Source: Podocnemis expansa
Taxonomy: Eukaryota > Chordata > Testudines > Podocnemididae
Assembly: GCA_007922195.1 (NCBI GenBank)
Contig: ML682005.1
Coordinates: 30,969,042 to 31,033,041 of the forward strand
Reading direction: 5' to 3'
DNA length: 64,000 nucleotides
A program made the position numbers and the translations under genes. Position 1 is the stretch's first letter; each line of letters opens with the position of its first letter. The notes beneath the pieces are model-generated. The model saw nothing but the letters and a program-made list of their open reading frames with translations. It ran no database searches and was not told the origin of the DNA. Shown in pieces: positions 22,886 to 34,362 of this stretch.

Positions 22886-24090
22886 AGTTGGCTTTGCGCA
22901 TGTTTGAAAATCTGGCCTCGCAATTTCATAATAATAACATTATGAAAAATTCTTCTGGAAAGTAGAATTAGAAGCTTAGAATAATATTTAGACGACATTT
23001 TTCTTCAGATTTAACAATAAACCAAATCCTCAGCTGCTCTAAATTGGTCTGGCTCACTAACTTTAATGGAGCTATGCTGAGGTGCACCCAATATGTTTAA
23101 GTATTGCATATAGCATGATATATTTTTGAAGTCTAGGAAAGGATAATACTAGTATGTAAATATGCCTATTTGCAATGGGGATTTAATACCTGAGTTTTCA
23201 ATATTACCATGAATCCCATGCTTATCTCCTAAGAATAACTTCCATTCTTATCTCCAAAGAATAGCAAAATGGCTTTGTGTTAATGCTCTCCAGTAACTAG
23301 CCTATTATGTTTCATACACTAGTGGTCAGATTATAATGTGAATTTAACATATCACAGTCATGTCCTCTTGACATCTATGGACACAAATGCTCATTTTTCT
23401 CATCTTCACAGGGAAAGTTTGCCTCTACACTAAGGAAAGACAGAAATGATAGTTATGGAAGTCTAGGTTCACATGCCCTCAGTAAATAACCACAAGTCAA
23501 TACAGATCATTTAATAGGCGCCAGAACACTATACAGGGGTCACTATACACACACACATACATTGAAAAAGTGTCATAAACAACAAAAGCTTAGATTCAAA
23601 TGGAAAATATTCTCTTAAGGCTCAGTTCTCGCTCTTCACTTGAACCAATGCAAAATAATCTCATTGAATTACATTTGACTTAATGTTGATGTAAGAAAGG
23701 AGAGAAATGACATTTAATATAGTTTAGTCAAGTAAAATATGTGCTGAATTATCTATTGTTATAAATGGCATTTTAAAAGAAATGTAACTGCTCAGTCATT
23801 CTATGGTTGCCATTTAAAACTGAATTCAAGAAGATATTTATCTTTTTTCATCAGTATTACATTTAGATATACAGGCAGGGAAGGATAAACATACAGTTAG
23901 GAATTTTCAATATCACCAGAACACATCTGGCTATATGCTGTCTGATGTAATTGCTACAAACTTCACTTGTTCCCTCCTGCACACATTTCACATTATACTC
24001 ATGCTTCACACTGAGGTTTCTCCATTGGTAACTGAGGTTTAAAAAGCAAAGAATGCCTTCACCATTTTCAGTAAGCACATCGCAGTGTAT
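22886..24090. other. Non-coding, nothing recognised
   Basis: AT-rich; a short CA repeat near 23,550. No exon or RNA gene seen. Confidence 0.4.
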
Positions 24091-24497
24091 AGTATGGTGT
24101 AGACAAACTATGGCCCAAGCATTTCATCAGGTCCTCCAGCTTGGCCTGGCCAAAAAGCAGTAGGCCCTCTCCCTCCCAGCCTTGCCACTTCCTCCTGCCC
24201 TCTTCCATTTCATGGCCCCAGCAGTGGTGCCCCAGGCTAGAGCACAGCATTGCTCCCCTTCCAGCCCCTGCTCCCCTCACTCCTTGAGTCCAGCAGTGAG
24301 ACCTTGGCGGAAGTGTGGTGGCTGCCCCCTCTCCCACCACATGGGCCCAGCAGTAGCACACTGGCTGAAGTGTGGTGGCCACTCCCCTACTTCCCAGCCT
24401 TGCCGCTTCTCCCATCCCTCTCTCATTGTGTGGCCTGCCGTAGAATTTCTAGACACGGATGTGACCCTAAGGCCAAAGAGTTTTCCCTCCCCATTAT
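24091..24497. mobile_element. GC-rich hAT-like non-autonomous element
   Basis: A GC-rich block (about 24,110-24,440) starts GTGTAGACAAACTATGGCCC and ends AAGGCCAAAGAGTTTTCCCTCC, resembling hAT MITEs with ACAAACTATGGCCC-type ends known to me from reptiles. The terminal repeat is weak and no 8-bp duplication was confirmed. Inside, TGGC.GAAGTGTGGTGGC occurs twice (24,304 and 24,361). Overlapping open frames of 99-115 codons on both strands follow from composition. Confidence 0.45.
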
Positions 24498-25042
24498 AGT
24501 AACAAATCAATGGACTGGAAGAACTTATATAAAACACTTTACCATCTGATGCTGTGCATGATTGTGTTTTCTGTTCTTTGATCCTTTGCATTTCTAGGAA
24601 TCAGCCTAGCTTAGGTGCGACTGCCACTTACTTAAGCAGAACTGATACAGTATATTACAAAAATGAGATACACAGCTGACTTTGCTTTTGTTAATTCTTG
24701 GGTTTTTTTAATCTCATATATGTAAAATATATTATGTATATTTTAATCTAATATATGTAATTCTGATGAAGAGTATATGGTTGCTCTTTCTGTATTATGT
24801 GTTAGGTGAGTGAATAGTACTGGTTCCTTTGTAGTGACCTTCATCTTGACAGTCAGTTATTTGGCTTTGTAACTTGCTAATAATCCTGATGTATTAGAAA
24901 AATATTACTCATATGAACATTTGTTACAGAGGTGTGTTATTCATCATTAGTTATTGGAATGTTTTAAAATGTTTTAAAATGTTCAATCATCCATTCATGG
25001 TGTAGGCACAATGCTATGTGCTTTGAGTGAACCATCATACAA
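24498..25042. other. Non-coding, AT-rich
   Basis: Contains ATATATG-type and TTTTAAAATG short repeats near 24,715 and 24,962; nothing else recognised. Confidence 0.4.
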
Positions 25043-25165
25043 CATAGAATCATAGGGTTGGAAGGGACCCCACAAGGTCATCTAGTCCAACCCCCTGCCA
25101 AAAAAAGCAGGACCACTCCCATTAGATCATCCCAGTCAGTGTTTTGTCCAGCTGGGACTTGATTA
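25043..25165 (-). mobile_element. CR1 LINE 3' end fragment
   Basis: Begins CATAGAATCATAGGGTTGG, the complement of the CR1 terminal ATTCTATGA-type repeat, then CTAGTCCAACCCCCTGCC and GTTTTGTCCAGCTGGGA. It matches the 3' end of the long CR1 at 43,457. A short imperfect repeat of GATTAATGAATTCCTAATATT (25,161 and 25,213) adjoins. Confidence 0.85.
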
Positions 25166-26815
25166 ATGAATTCCTAATATTCATGATTAATAACATGATT
25201 CCTAATAACATGATTAATGAATTCCTAATATTGGAAAAAGCAGTTCACAAACAACCAAATGGTTGAAAAGCATTCATCTTCACTATTTGGCACATACTAA
25301 CATTTAATGAATATGTTCATACAAATCAGGACTGGTTCATGAATGATTTGCTATCCCCCAAAGGGTCTTAAATCTGTAAGGAATATAAATCAAGTGGTAC
25401 AGTGGGACGAATTTTACCTGTCACTACACATTTTAATGATGAGCCCTTTATAGAAAGCAAAGCATCAACATTCAAACTTCCCCTCACAAAATGCACTGTA
25501 TATACTATCATATTTATTGAGATGGACTGACAATAACCAGCAACATCATGGGTAAACCTTATGGATTTTAAATAATCTTTATTGAATTAAGTTAAACCTT
25601 ACTGAATTAGGCTTAATGGCTCTGGGCTTCACTGTATTAAAATGCAAGTATGTATGTGCTGGTTTGGAACTGTATGCAATTCTTTTAGGAGGGAGAAGAT
25701 GCTAATGTATTCCTTTGGTTGTCTGACCCTTTGAGGCTATCCCCTAGAGAGTTTTGAATATACTAATTAAACTGGATTCTCCATGAAGATACAGATAAAG
25801 GATTTTTTGGATAGATAAAGAGAGGATTTCTGGTCTTACAGAGACTCAGGATCTTCTTCCTGTTCCAGCAAATAGGTAAGACCTCTGGTCTGAGGAAGGC
25901 ACCAGTCCTTAAGAAGAGCAAAGTCTAGATCTATTGAGGGCCCAGAAGACTCAGTTCTGAGTTGCAGCTGTGATGTACTTGAAACCACAGGGAAATCCTG
26001 TCAGTAGAATGCAAAAGGACAGCTTCTAGGAGCCCTCATTAGGACCGGGGTGATCTCCGGCAAGCTTAGTAGCATGTGGATAGGCCTGAGCGTCTGCCAT
26101 TTGCTGGACTACTGAGGAACTGAAAAATATTAGGAGCAGACTCATCTTTGCTTTATTCTGTTTTAAGCCCATGTAACTCCACTAGTGATCTCAATAGCTT
26201 GTGTAAAACTGAAGTCTGTGTCTCTACAACAGCTGTGGGTCTGTGATTTCCAGTTCGGGCTGCAACTGTTCCATTGCACCTTTCATTCCAGAACACAGTT
26301 CAGTGCATAGGAAAATCATTTCATTCAACACTAGGTGGAACACAGCAGAGCTTTAACAGCACACAAGAATGCTCTGCACCAACATGTAACAAAGCAAAGC
26401 AGAACACCATCTCCAGCTAAAACAGGAGGAGGACACTTGATAGCACAAATATAAATGAAGGCTTCAAGAAAAGTGACAAAGGATTTTTAATTACACAAAG
26501 GGTATGTTTGATTTTTCAGCTACAGCCATACTGTAGCAGCACTGGATCCATCAATATTATTCTTCAGACAAAGATGGAAAAGTGCTTCCTGCTAATCTTT
26601 ATCAGTACTGCATCTGACAGCATCTTTTTACCTTGAAGTCTTCTCTCTATATACAGACCTAGCCCACTACTGCTTATCTTGTGACATCTAACCAGTTCAC
26701 AGCTTGAGGTGGCAGTGGCCTCAGATGAGCTAATTATCAGAATTATTTCTTAAATGCATTAGGATCTATATTAATTCCTCCCATATCTAAATGATGCACT
26801 CAATGAGAAATGTAT
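25166..26815. other. Non-coding, nothing recognised
   Basis: No exon, RNA gene or named repeat seen beyond the short GATTAATGAATTCC duplication at its left edge. Confidence 0.4.
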
Positions 26816-27137
26816 TTTCCTATTTTTAGAAAAAGCAAGGAGTCTTGTGGCACTTAAAGACCAACAGATTTATTTATCGCATGAGCTTTTGTTAGAGAAA
26901 AATCCCACTTCGTCAGATGCTTTGAAGAGGGGGAACTTACAGAATGGGATGAAAATAAATGCAGGGGAGGGTAAAACATGGGATCAGGTCATACTGCAAC
27001 AGCAAATCAGAGCATTTGTAAGGATTCAGACTCTAAGTAACAGCACACAGAGGGATGGTGAAGTCAGATTACCTGTTATAATGTGAAAAGAATCCATAGG
27101 CACAATTAAGTCCTGCTTTCACAATCTAATTTGCATG

Positions 27138-27330
27138 TTAGTTGGATTCCACTGTTTCTCTTTGAAGCCTTGATGTCCCAATGATTTTCTTGAGGACCAT
27201 CATTAAAAAATCATTAATGGAGTGATTAGGAAGATGGAAGTGCTCAGCAACTGTTTTTGTGTATGTGTTGTGATTTCTGATGTCAGTTTTGTGTGCATTT
27301 ACTTTTCTGCATAGGGACTGTCCAGTGATG
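27138..27330 (-). pseudogene. PLE GIY-YIG C-terminal part, left arm
   Basis: The minus frame 27,138-27,464 changes content at about 27,325: its last part, TGQSLCRKVNAHKTDIRNHN to the stop, copies the right arm at 27,810-27,998, while its first part is loop sequence read backwards and means nothing. The joint is where the inverted copy begins. Confidence 0.85.
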
Positions 27331-27365
27331 CCCCTGGTACCCACTTGGAGAAGTAAAGAAACAGA

Positions 27366-27998
27366 TTGACAGGGCCAGATAGGTACTCCGCGGTCCACTA
27401 CTACAGGAAAGGCCCCAAAAAGAGAAACAATAGAATGCCACTGGTCACCACATACAACTCTCAAGCTAGACCTCTACAACAGATTATTAAGGTCCTCCAG
27501 CTTATTATAACAGGTGACCCTTCACTCTCTCTAGCCTTGGGAGACAGACCTCTCCTCACCTACAGACAACCCCCAAACCTTAAAACAGATACCCACCAGC
27601 AACTACAGACCTAACAGAAACATTAAAGCAGGCACATATCCCTGCAACAAACCACGCTGCCAACTTTGTCCACATATCTGCACTAAAGACACCATCGTAG
27701 GACCTAATCAAGCCAGCTACTCCATCAAAGGGTCATTCACCTGCTCATCCACTAATGTAATTTATGCATTATGTGCCAGAAATGCCCCCACACCTTATAC
27801 AGTGGTAGAACAGGACAGTCCCTATGCAGAAGAGTAAATGCACACAAAACTGACATCAGAAATCACAACACATACACAAAAACAGTTGCTGAGCACTTCC
27901 ATCTTCCTAATCACTCCATTAATGATTTTTTAACGATGGTCCTCAAGAAAATCATTGGGACATCAAGGCTTCAAAGAGAAACAGTGGAATCCAACTAA
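27366..27998 (+). pseudogene. PLE C-terminal region with GIY-YIG domain, right arm
   Basis: The plus frame 27,366-27,614 includes DRPLLTYRQPPNLK, a linker found also in the 9-kb PLE. The region then reads, over several frames, a KAGTYPCNKPRCQLC cysteine block, SIKGSFTCSSTNVIYA, and in 27,771-27,998 MCQKCP, a YSGRTGQSLCRRVNAHKTD block (YIG changed to YSG) and AEHFHLPNHSINDF up to the stop. This is the PLE GIY-YIG endonuclease; it is broken by frameshifts and its first catalytic half is in another frame. Confidence 0.85.
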
Positions 27999-28459
27999 CA
28001 TGCAAATTAGATTGTGTGAAAGCAGGACTTAATTGTGCCTATGGATTCTTTTCACATTATAACAGGTAATCTGACTTCACCATCCCTCTGTGTGCTGTTA
28101 CTTAGAGTCTGAATCCTTACAAATGCTCTGATTTGCTGTTGCAGTATGACCTAATCTTACCCTGATCTTACCCTCCCCTGCATTTATTTTCATCCTATTC
28201 TGTAAATTCCCCCTCTTCAAAGCAGCTGACAAAGTGGGATTTGCTCCCACAAAAGCTCATAAGATAAATAAATCTGTTAGTCTTTAAGAACCATGAGACT
28301 CCATGCTTTTTTTTTTTTTTTTGCTTTACTAGACTGACACAGCTGCCCCTTTGGAACTTTCCTATTTTTAGCTATGCTTTTCTTCAATGTGGAAGCATAC
28401 CCAATTTCTGACAATGTAATATCACTTTTGTTTTTAATTTTACTTTTGATCTTCTATTT

Positions 28460-30467
28460 CAGTGGTTCCCAACCTTTTCTCTGCCATGGCACACCTCGAT
28501 ACCTTCATTTTTTTCAAGGCACACCACCATGAAAAAGCTCATGAATATTCAAAATAATGCAAAACATGAATATTCATGACCCATAGCACAATATCTTGGA
28601 AAGGTTGCTATGTGGGGTGGTAGAGGTAGCACGGCAGGGCAGGGGTGGCAACAGAGGACAAGGGTAGCCATGTGGGGAGCAGCACAAAGGTGGGGAGGGA
28701 GAACAGGAGTGGCTTTGTAGAGTGGTGGGAGGAACCTGGGGAATGGGAGGGGAGGGGAGGGCAGGGGACCCTCGCATAGCACCCATTTCCCCCATTCTTG
28801 CCAGAGGCTGCTTGCCACCCAAGGCAGACCCTCACCCCACAGCAGCTCCCTCCCATCCAAGTGGGTCCCATCCTGTCCCCCAACAGCCAACTGCTTCCCA
28901 TATGGACCCTGCCATCAGTGCAAGGGCCAGAGCTAGACCCCTGGGCCCCATCTCATTAAGATCTTACCAGCCACCACAGAGTTCTCACCAGGGTCCTGCA
29001 GGCCTTGCTGTGGCCCTGCTGACCCTATCCCTTTCCCCTACCAGGACCCCCATCATCCTCCCCCCAAAGGGTAGATTTTTAAGCTGCCCCTGGGAGAGGC
29101 AGCTAGAAAAATCCACCCCTGCCCCGCAACCGATCCAGCTTCAGTCACTGGTACTAGGGCCAGATCCTTCTACCTGCACCCCAGCGTCACTGGCTAGGCT
29201 GGATCCTGCCATTACTGGTGTTGCTGGGAGGGACAGACGACACAGGGCTCCTGCCCGGCCCCTCTGAGGACCCCCGACCAGGACTGGAATGGGGCTGCTG
29301 GTGCCGCTGGGGACCCTTGGCCGGGGAGGCTCAGGCAGCCACCACTGCCAGCCAGGGGGACCCCTAGACAGAGCCAGGGCCAATGGCCACCGCCAACACC
29401 CTGGAGTGGGGCCAGACTTAGGGCTACCAGATACCAAATCATGGAAAGGACAACAGGGAAGTACAAAAAGGAGGACATGGGAGGATGCATGGAGAAAATG
29501 TAGTAGTCTTCTCTTTTTAGGGGACTCTGAAACACTTTCCCCTAGAAGTAAGGTATTCTGTAGCATTCCAGCATGCTTTAACCCCTATAAAAAAGCCAGA
29601 CAGAATCATGTATTTTAATATACCTGCCAGACAGAGGATGTGAAGGTAAAAAGGAGGACATCTGGTAACCCTAGCCAGACTGGGGCCCTGGCTGCCACTG
29701 CCAGTTCTAGGGGCCCGCAGGGCCATCCGTAGGGTGGGGCAGCAGCCCAGGGCGCCATGCTTTGGGACACCCACACGGCCTCACTGCTGCCCCCCCCATG
29801 CCAGAGACTGGGTGAGTGGCCAAAAGGGTGGCCTGGTTAGAGCTGCCGGTCCGCCTGCCTCCCCCCTCCCCCCAGCCACAAGGGCTGCTCTGGGCTCCGT
29901 GCTTCAGCAGCGAGGATGGGGTGGGAGGCAGAACCGGTATCGCTGCCCTCCCTCACCCCAGCTGCACTGCCTCCCACCCTTTTCCCCGCTGCTCCAGCAC
30001 GGAGCACAGAGCACCATGCGTGGCCGAGGGGGAGGAGGCGGACCAGCAGCACTGCACCAGGCTGCTGTTTTGGCTGCTCACCTGGTCCACAGCATGGGGG
30101 AAACAGCGCAGGGGTCTGCCCCTCCACTGGGCCAGCTGCCCCCCCCAATGCAGTGGGATGGCCCTGGGTGGCCAGAGCTGGAATGGGGCCAGTGGCAGCT
30201 CTCTGCACCCCTCCCCAGCTTCCCTAGCAATCCCCCAGCCCCAAAGTCCCCCCCAACCTATTTACCCCCCCTTTCCCCAGCCCACACTTACCTGCAATCA
30301 GCAGGAGCAAACTCTGCTGCAGGCTTCCTCCTCTGCATAGCCCATGTGGCTGAGCTGAACAGAGATGGAGATCTAAAATTATGCGCGCTCCCAGGGATTC
30401 TCGTGGCACACTTACGGTGTTGCCACAGCACACCAGTGTACCACGGCACACTGTTTGGGAACCACTT
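28460..30467. mobile_element. hAT-family element, non-autonomous, with 8-bp TSD
   Basis: Termini CAGTGGTTCCCAACC (28,460) and TTTGGGAACCACTT (30,467) form an inverted repeat of the hAT/Charlie type. The flanks are a perfect 8-bp duplication TTCTATTT (28,452-28,459 and 30,468-30,475), the size expected for hAT. Inside the ends, GGCACACC-rich stretches recur on both sides. The interior (28,600-30,350) is very GC-rich with long overlapping open frames on both strands (up to 256 codons) but no hAT transposase motif. A smaller hAT MITE is nested at 29,419. Confidence 0.9.
29419..29673. mobile_element. Nested hAT MITE with perfect 8-bp TSD
   Basis: Ends TAGGGCTACCAGATACC and GACATCTGGTAACCCTA are an imperfect terminal inverted repeat. 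Perfect 8-bp duplications GCCAGACT flank it (29,411-29,418 and 29,674-29,681). At 255 bp it is too small to encode a transposase. It inserted into the GC-rich body of the 28,460-30,467 element and is therefore younger than that insertion or was carried in with it. Confidence 0.9.
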
Positions 30468-30475
30468 TTCTATTT

Positions 30476-33400
30476 TGTGTATTACTGGCTTTGTCAGTTG
30501 GTGACTACTGCAACTGAATGTCTACATTTGTGTGGACTATATATTTAAATGGAGTAAAACTATTGTGAGATATGAGAACACCTCTTTTCTTCCTTCCTTT
30601 ATTAATTTAACCATTTCTTTCTGTATTGAGGGATAGGGTAGGGGAAGGAAAAGAAGGTTCCCACATTTTGAATACATAAGAAAAATAAAAATCTCAGACA
30701 GAAGAAGCAAGAGCAAGCTTAATGTTAATTTAGATTAAACAAAAATAAGCAGTTCCTGGTTAATCAAAACTGGCCTAGAAACGTAAAGTTACAGTTCAAC
30801 AGCAACATATTTCAGCTGCATTCTACACACCTGTACATTTGATATAGGTACATTCAACAACATTAACAGTATTACATTTAACAAGCTACTTCCAAAGGCC
30901 ATTCAGGTTGCAAAGTCAAGCAAGTTAGGACATTTCAGATTTACACGTGCTTGTGCAACCTTAATTTAATCCTCCTATGGCTATACTTTATAAGGCAGCC
31001 TATATTAGTTTTCCACAGGATCCCTGCCTGATTCAGTGCACAGGATCTGTAATATTATACAGGAATGAATCAAAGTCTATCAGACCCCTGCATCATTTGT
31101 ATTGTAGTATAGTAAATGAGGCAAGAGTCTGCAGGAAGAAAAATGACCACCAGATGTTCTCTTATCTGTTTGCACTAATTCTCTCATTGCAGAAGGGACG
31201 GTGGGGGAACATGAGTCAGTTTGAGCCCCACTCTGATCTGCTCACAATTTCTACAGCCTGTTACTCCCCTGCTTCAAGAGCCCAGGCTCTGGATTCCACA
31301 CAGAGGCCTCTGTGAGGCTAGCAGGGAGTAGGGATGGAATGGCCTTTAGACAGAAGGTAAAATTTACTACTTAGAGATTCTCCTATACATACAGATCTCT
31401 GAGGGACAATTTGAGTGATAGGTGGGTTTATTTTTTTGGTTTTTTTTTTAAGTTTTGTAACAGCTGCATTGACATCTAAACTGAGATGAGTTGTCTTTAC
31501 ATACAGTATCTTCTCTCACAAAAGATGGCCAATCTATAAAAGGATTGGGAAAAATCAAGCTATTGAGCAGGATGATGACATTATTTCTTGACTCTAGACA
31601 GAGTACATTGAAAGCATGCAATTAAACAACCTTAAAGCTTGTAAAATATTGAATTTTTAAGAGTTCACATACTAAAATGCACTCTTGTGAGGTATTTTAC
31701 ATCATATGTTTGGTATCTCAAAGATAATGAAAACAAAAAACACGGAAGACATGAATGATGGCTTTGATAAGGTTAAATTAGGCTTTTATGGTTCTGGGAA
31801 AGACTTTGAAAATGGATATGAGACAGTGAATGTTAGGTCATGGACTGAAAAAATAAAACCCATCTTTAATCATGTTTTTTTCTCACTTAGTAAAATCAGA
31901 AAGTCCCAGAGGCTATTTTACACTTACACATCATTTAGGAAAAATGATACATTCTAATAACACATCAAGCTTGGACAATAATAGATAGTTAATGGATGTG
32001 GGATACTTAAGTCATTTTAATGACTAGGATTTAGATGATTTCCAAAGCTAATATATTTTGTTTGGTTGGTTCAATTTTTTTAAAGATGAATATCATAGCA
32101 ACATTTTTAGGTAAGCAATGCAGCCATAGAAGATCTGAAGTTATAACAGAGAAAGTAAATCCCTACAGATGAAAAAGTAATACAGTAGTCTTTGGCCTAG
32201 ATAAGATACAACATGATACCTGTTCTAACATTTGTTAAAATGAGAAATAGAGATGTTCCTGCAGTATATTCTAGGTGACAGAAAGCACACTAGGCTACAT
32301 TATTAACGCAACATCAGAAATGATAGCTAACATTAGAAGGTAACTTTCATTTCTTTGCAGCTTTATAATTAATCTTCAGGTAATCAGAAACCAGTACCTA
32401 GCACAGTAATGACATTTGGGAGAAAGCAAATGTCAGTGATTAATCATCCAGTTTTTCCTTACCCCCATCCTATTAACATGAATTATGTTTTTTATTATTT
32501 ATATATATTGGGAGATGATAATTTTAAACATCAAAGTTGTATTTTCAGGCAAGAAGACACCTTTGTAATATGTTCATTGCAAAAGATACAAGAAAAAAGG
32601 GATTTTAACCTCATAATTCCTGACATTTTTAAAGATGAGCTTTCCATCAAGATTCAAATTTGGCTTGTAGTTGAGGTAGGGGTTTGGGAAGGGTATCTGG
32701 AACAGACCATTAGGAAAGGGTAGGAATGAAACAATCATGAGGATTGGGAAAGATGGGTGGAACATAAACTGAAGAAAGACTGAAGTAGCAGCTAGAAGTG
32801 AGAGAGGATTAGGTAGAGTGGGTATGCAGCCAGTTTACTTATAAATAATGTAATAGAGGCTATGTTTAGCTGCTGTGAGGAGGTAGGAGGAGATTGGCTC
32901 ATGGAGTAGGAAGTGGTGAGGGACAGGTGGAGCCACAACATCTGGGGAGAGTCACATTATGACCTAGTCATCAGTAGTCCTTTGAAGATCATCAGGGTCA
33001 AATACCATGAGTTGCAGACTCCCCACATTTGCACAGGAATGAGCTCCAAAATAGCTTGACCCAATATGAGGGAGTGGCTACTCCTCAGCATCACCGACAG
33101 ATATTGTTGTATCTGGGCTAGACCCTAAGGAAAAAGTAGGGCTGGGCAAACATAGGGCTGCTTTCTGACTACTGCTGATAATGGCACCTGCCTAAAAATT
33201 TACGTTTGGGACAGGCTACTAGCCAGGAGTATTCAGCATCTTTGCAAGGCAAAGCATAAGGATAAGTTGTATCTGTTTCTTACAGCTGTACTTACTTTTA
33301 CATCAGGGACTATTTTAATTCTAAATATCCCTGTGACACAGCAGAATTGAGCTCCACAAGCTCCCATGAATGAATAATTTAATTCAGACCCCCTGATTAT

Positions 33401-34140
33401 GGGTAGGATTATAAAGATGGGGGAAAGAGTTTGTATCAGCTACTTCCTTGCCGACAGTATTTGTCCTTCCTCCTCTAAGAGGGCTAAGGGCCTAACAAAG
33501 TCACTGGGAACTGGATCCACTGTTCTGAGAAGTTTGCTTTTTATTTTGGATCATATGTTCATGAGTCTTAAATAAAACCTTGATGAAAAAGATTTTAACT
33601 CTGATGCTCTGTGATCTTTCCTTTTCTTCCCTGACTGCAGGGAAGTTTGAAGATATTCAAAAAATGGGTTTTCATTTATGGGCTCAGATTACACCCTCAG
33701 CTTTTGTGGAAAAATCCCCATTTACACTGACAGAGATTTGTGTTTAATGACAAACTCTCTGATCCTGTAAAGACTCCCACATGAGCTTAACTTTATATAT
33801 GCAAGTCCTAGTGTGGTCAAAACTGTGGAAGACCTTGCAAGATTAGGGGACAACATGATGCAATAGCATGCTTAAAAAAGAATCTCATTAAATTTTGAGA
33901 ATACAGCTATCATTAAATTGTCTTCCTTTTCTGTATGCAGTATTCTCTATGATGTACTGAATGTAAAATAATCACAATTGGTATGATTTAAAAAAAAAAT
34001 CAACCTTGACCAAAGCTTGTTAAATTTTTCATGCTATTCTGTTAGAGACCCAAATACTACCCTCTATTAATGGGGGTAGTCTGCAACTACTGTAGTGTAG
34101 AATTTGGCCCTAAGAACAGTAAGTACCACAGTAAAATCAC
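30476..34140. other. Non-coding, nothing clearly recognised
   Basis: AT-rich with stops in all frames. Bases 31,010-31,150 share islands with 12,570-12,680 (unnamed old repeat). Frames at 31,706-31,957 and 32,409-32,723 have no recognisable domain. Confidence 0.4.
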
Positions 34141-34153
34141 ACAACAAGGTGCT

Positions 34154-34349
34154 AAGATCCAAAGGGGCAGCTATATTAGTCTAGTTCAGTAAAACAAACT
34201 AACAAGGAGACCTGCAGCACTTAAAAACTAAAATACATTTATTGCATGAGCTCTTGTAGGAGAAAATTGATTTTCTCCCATGAAAACTTGTGCAATAAAT
34301 GTCTTTGTTAGTCTTTGAGTGCCACATGACTCCTCGTTTGTTTGTTTTT
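34154..34349 (+). mobile_element. Snap-back PLE-derived element (copy F)
   Basis: The order is leader (GATCCAAAGGGGCAGCTATA), antisense tail from AACAAGGAGACCTGCAGCAC, turn-round at GGAGAAAATTGATTTTCTCC (about 34,258-34,279), then sense tail ending GCCACATGACTCCTCGTTTG. Perfect 13-bp duplications ACAACAAGGTGCT flank it (34,141-34,153 and 34,350-34,362). The turn-round lies exactly in the loop of the stem II-like hairpin of the tail, so the hammerhead-like core is lost. Confidence 0.9.
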
Positions 34350-34362
34350 ACAACAAGGTGCT

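Larger units (their letters stand above)
26830..28357 (-). mobile_element. Large snap-back Penelope-like element (copy E)
   Basis: Flanked by a perfect 14-bp duplication TTTCCTATTTTTAG (26,816-26,829 and 28,358-28,371). Left arm 26,830-27,325 is PLE 3' coding end plus tail on the minus strand; right arm 27,805-28,310 is the same sequence on the plus strand; 27,326-27,800 is the single-copy loop with more PLE coding. Over about 180 bp of coding the arms differ at only about two positions. The leader (complement of TTCCAAAGGGGCAGCTGTG) is at the right end next to a poly-T run, so the element reads leader, antisense tail, loop, sense tail on the minus strand. Confidence 0.9.

Noticed and set aside
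26830..28357. Inverted arms as an assembly artefact
   Set aside because: Arms differ at several positions and the whole is bounded by a 14-bp duplication, as are the smaller relatives, so a real insertion is more likely; long reads could still test it.
28722..29267. 181-codon plus-strand frame
   Set aside because: Same GC-rich hAT interior, proline/serine-rich low-complexity product, with competing frames on the minus strand.
29734..30504. 256-codon plus-strand frame, longest in the window
   Set aside because: It lies in the GC-rich body of the hAT element, runs across its right terminus and into flanking DNA, and overlaps long frames on both strands. Composition explains it; no domain is visible.
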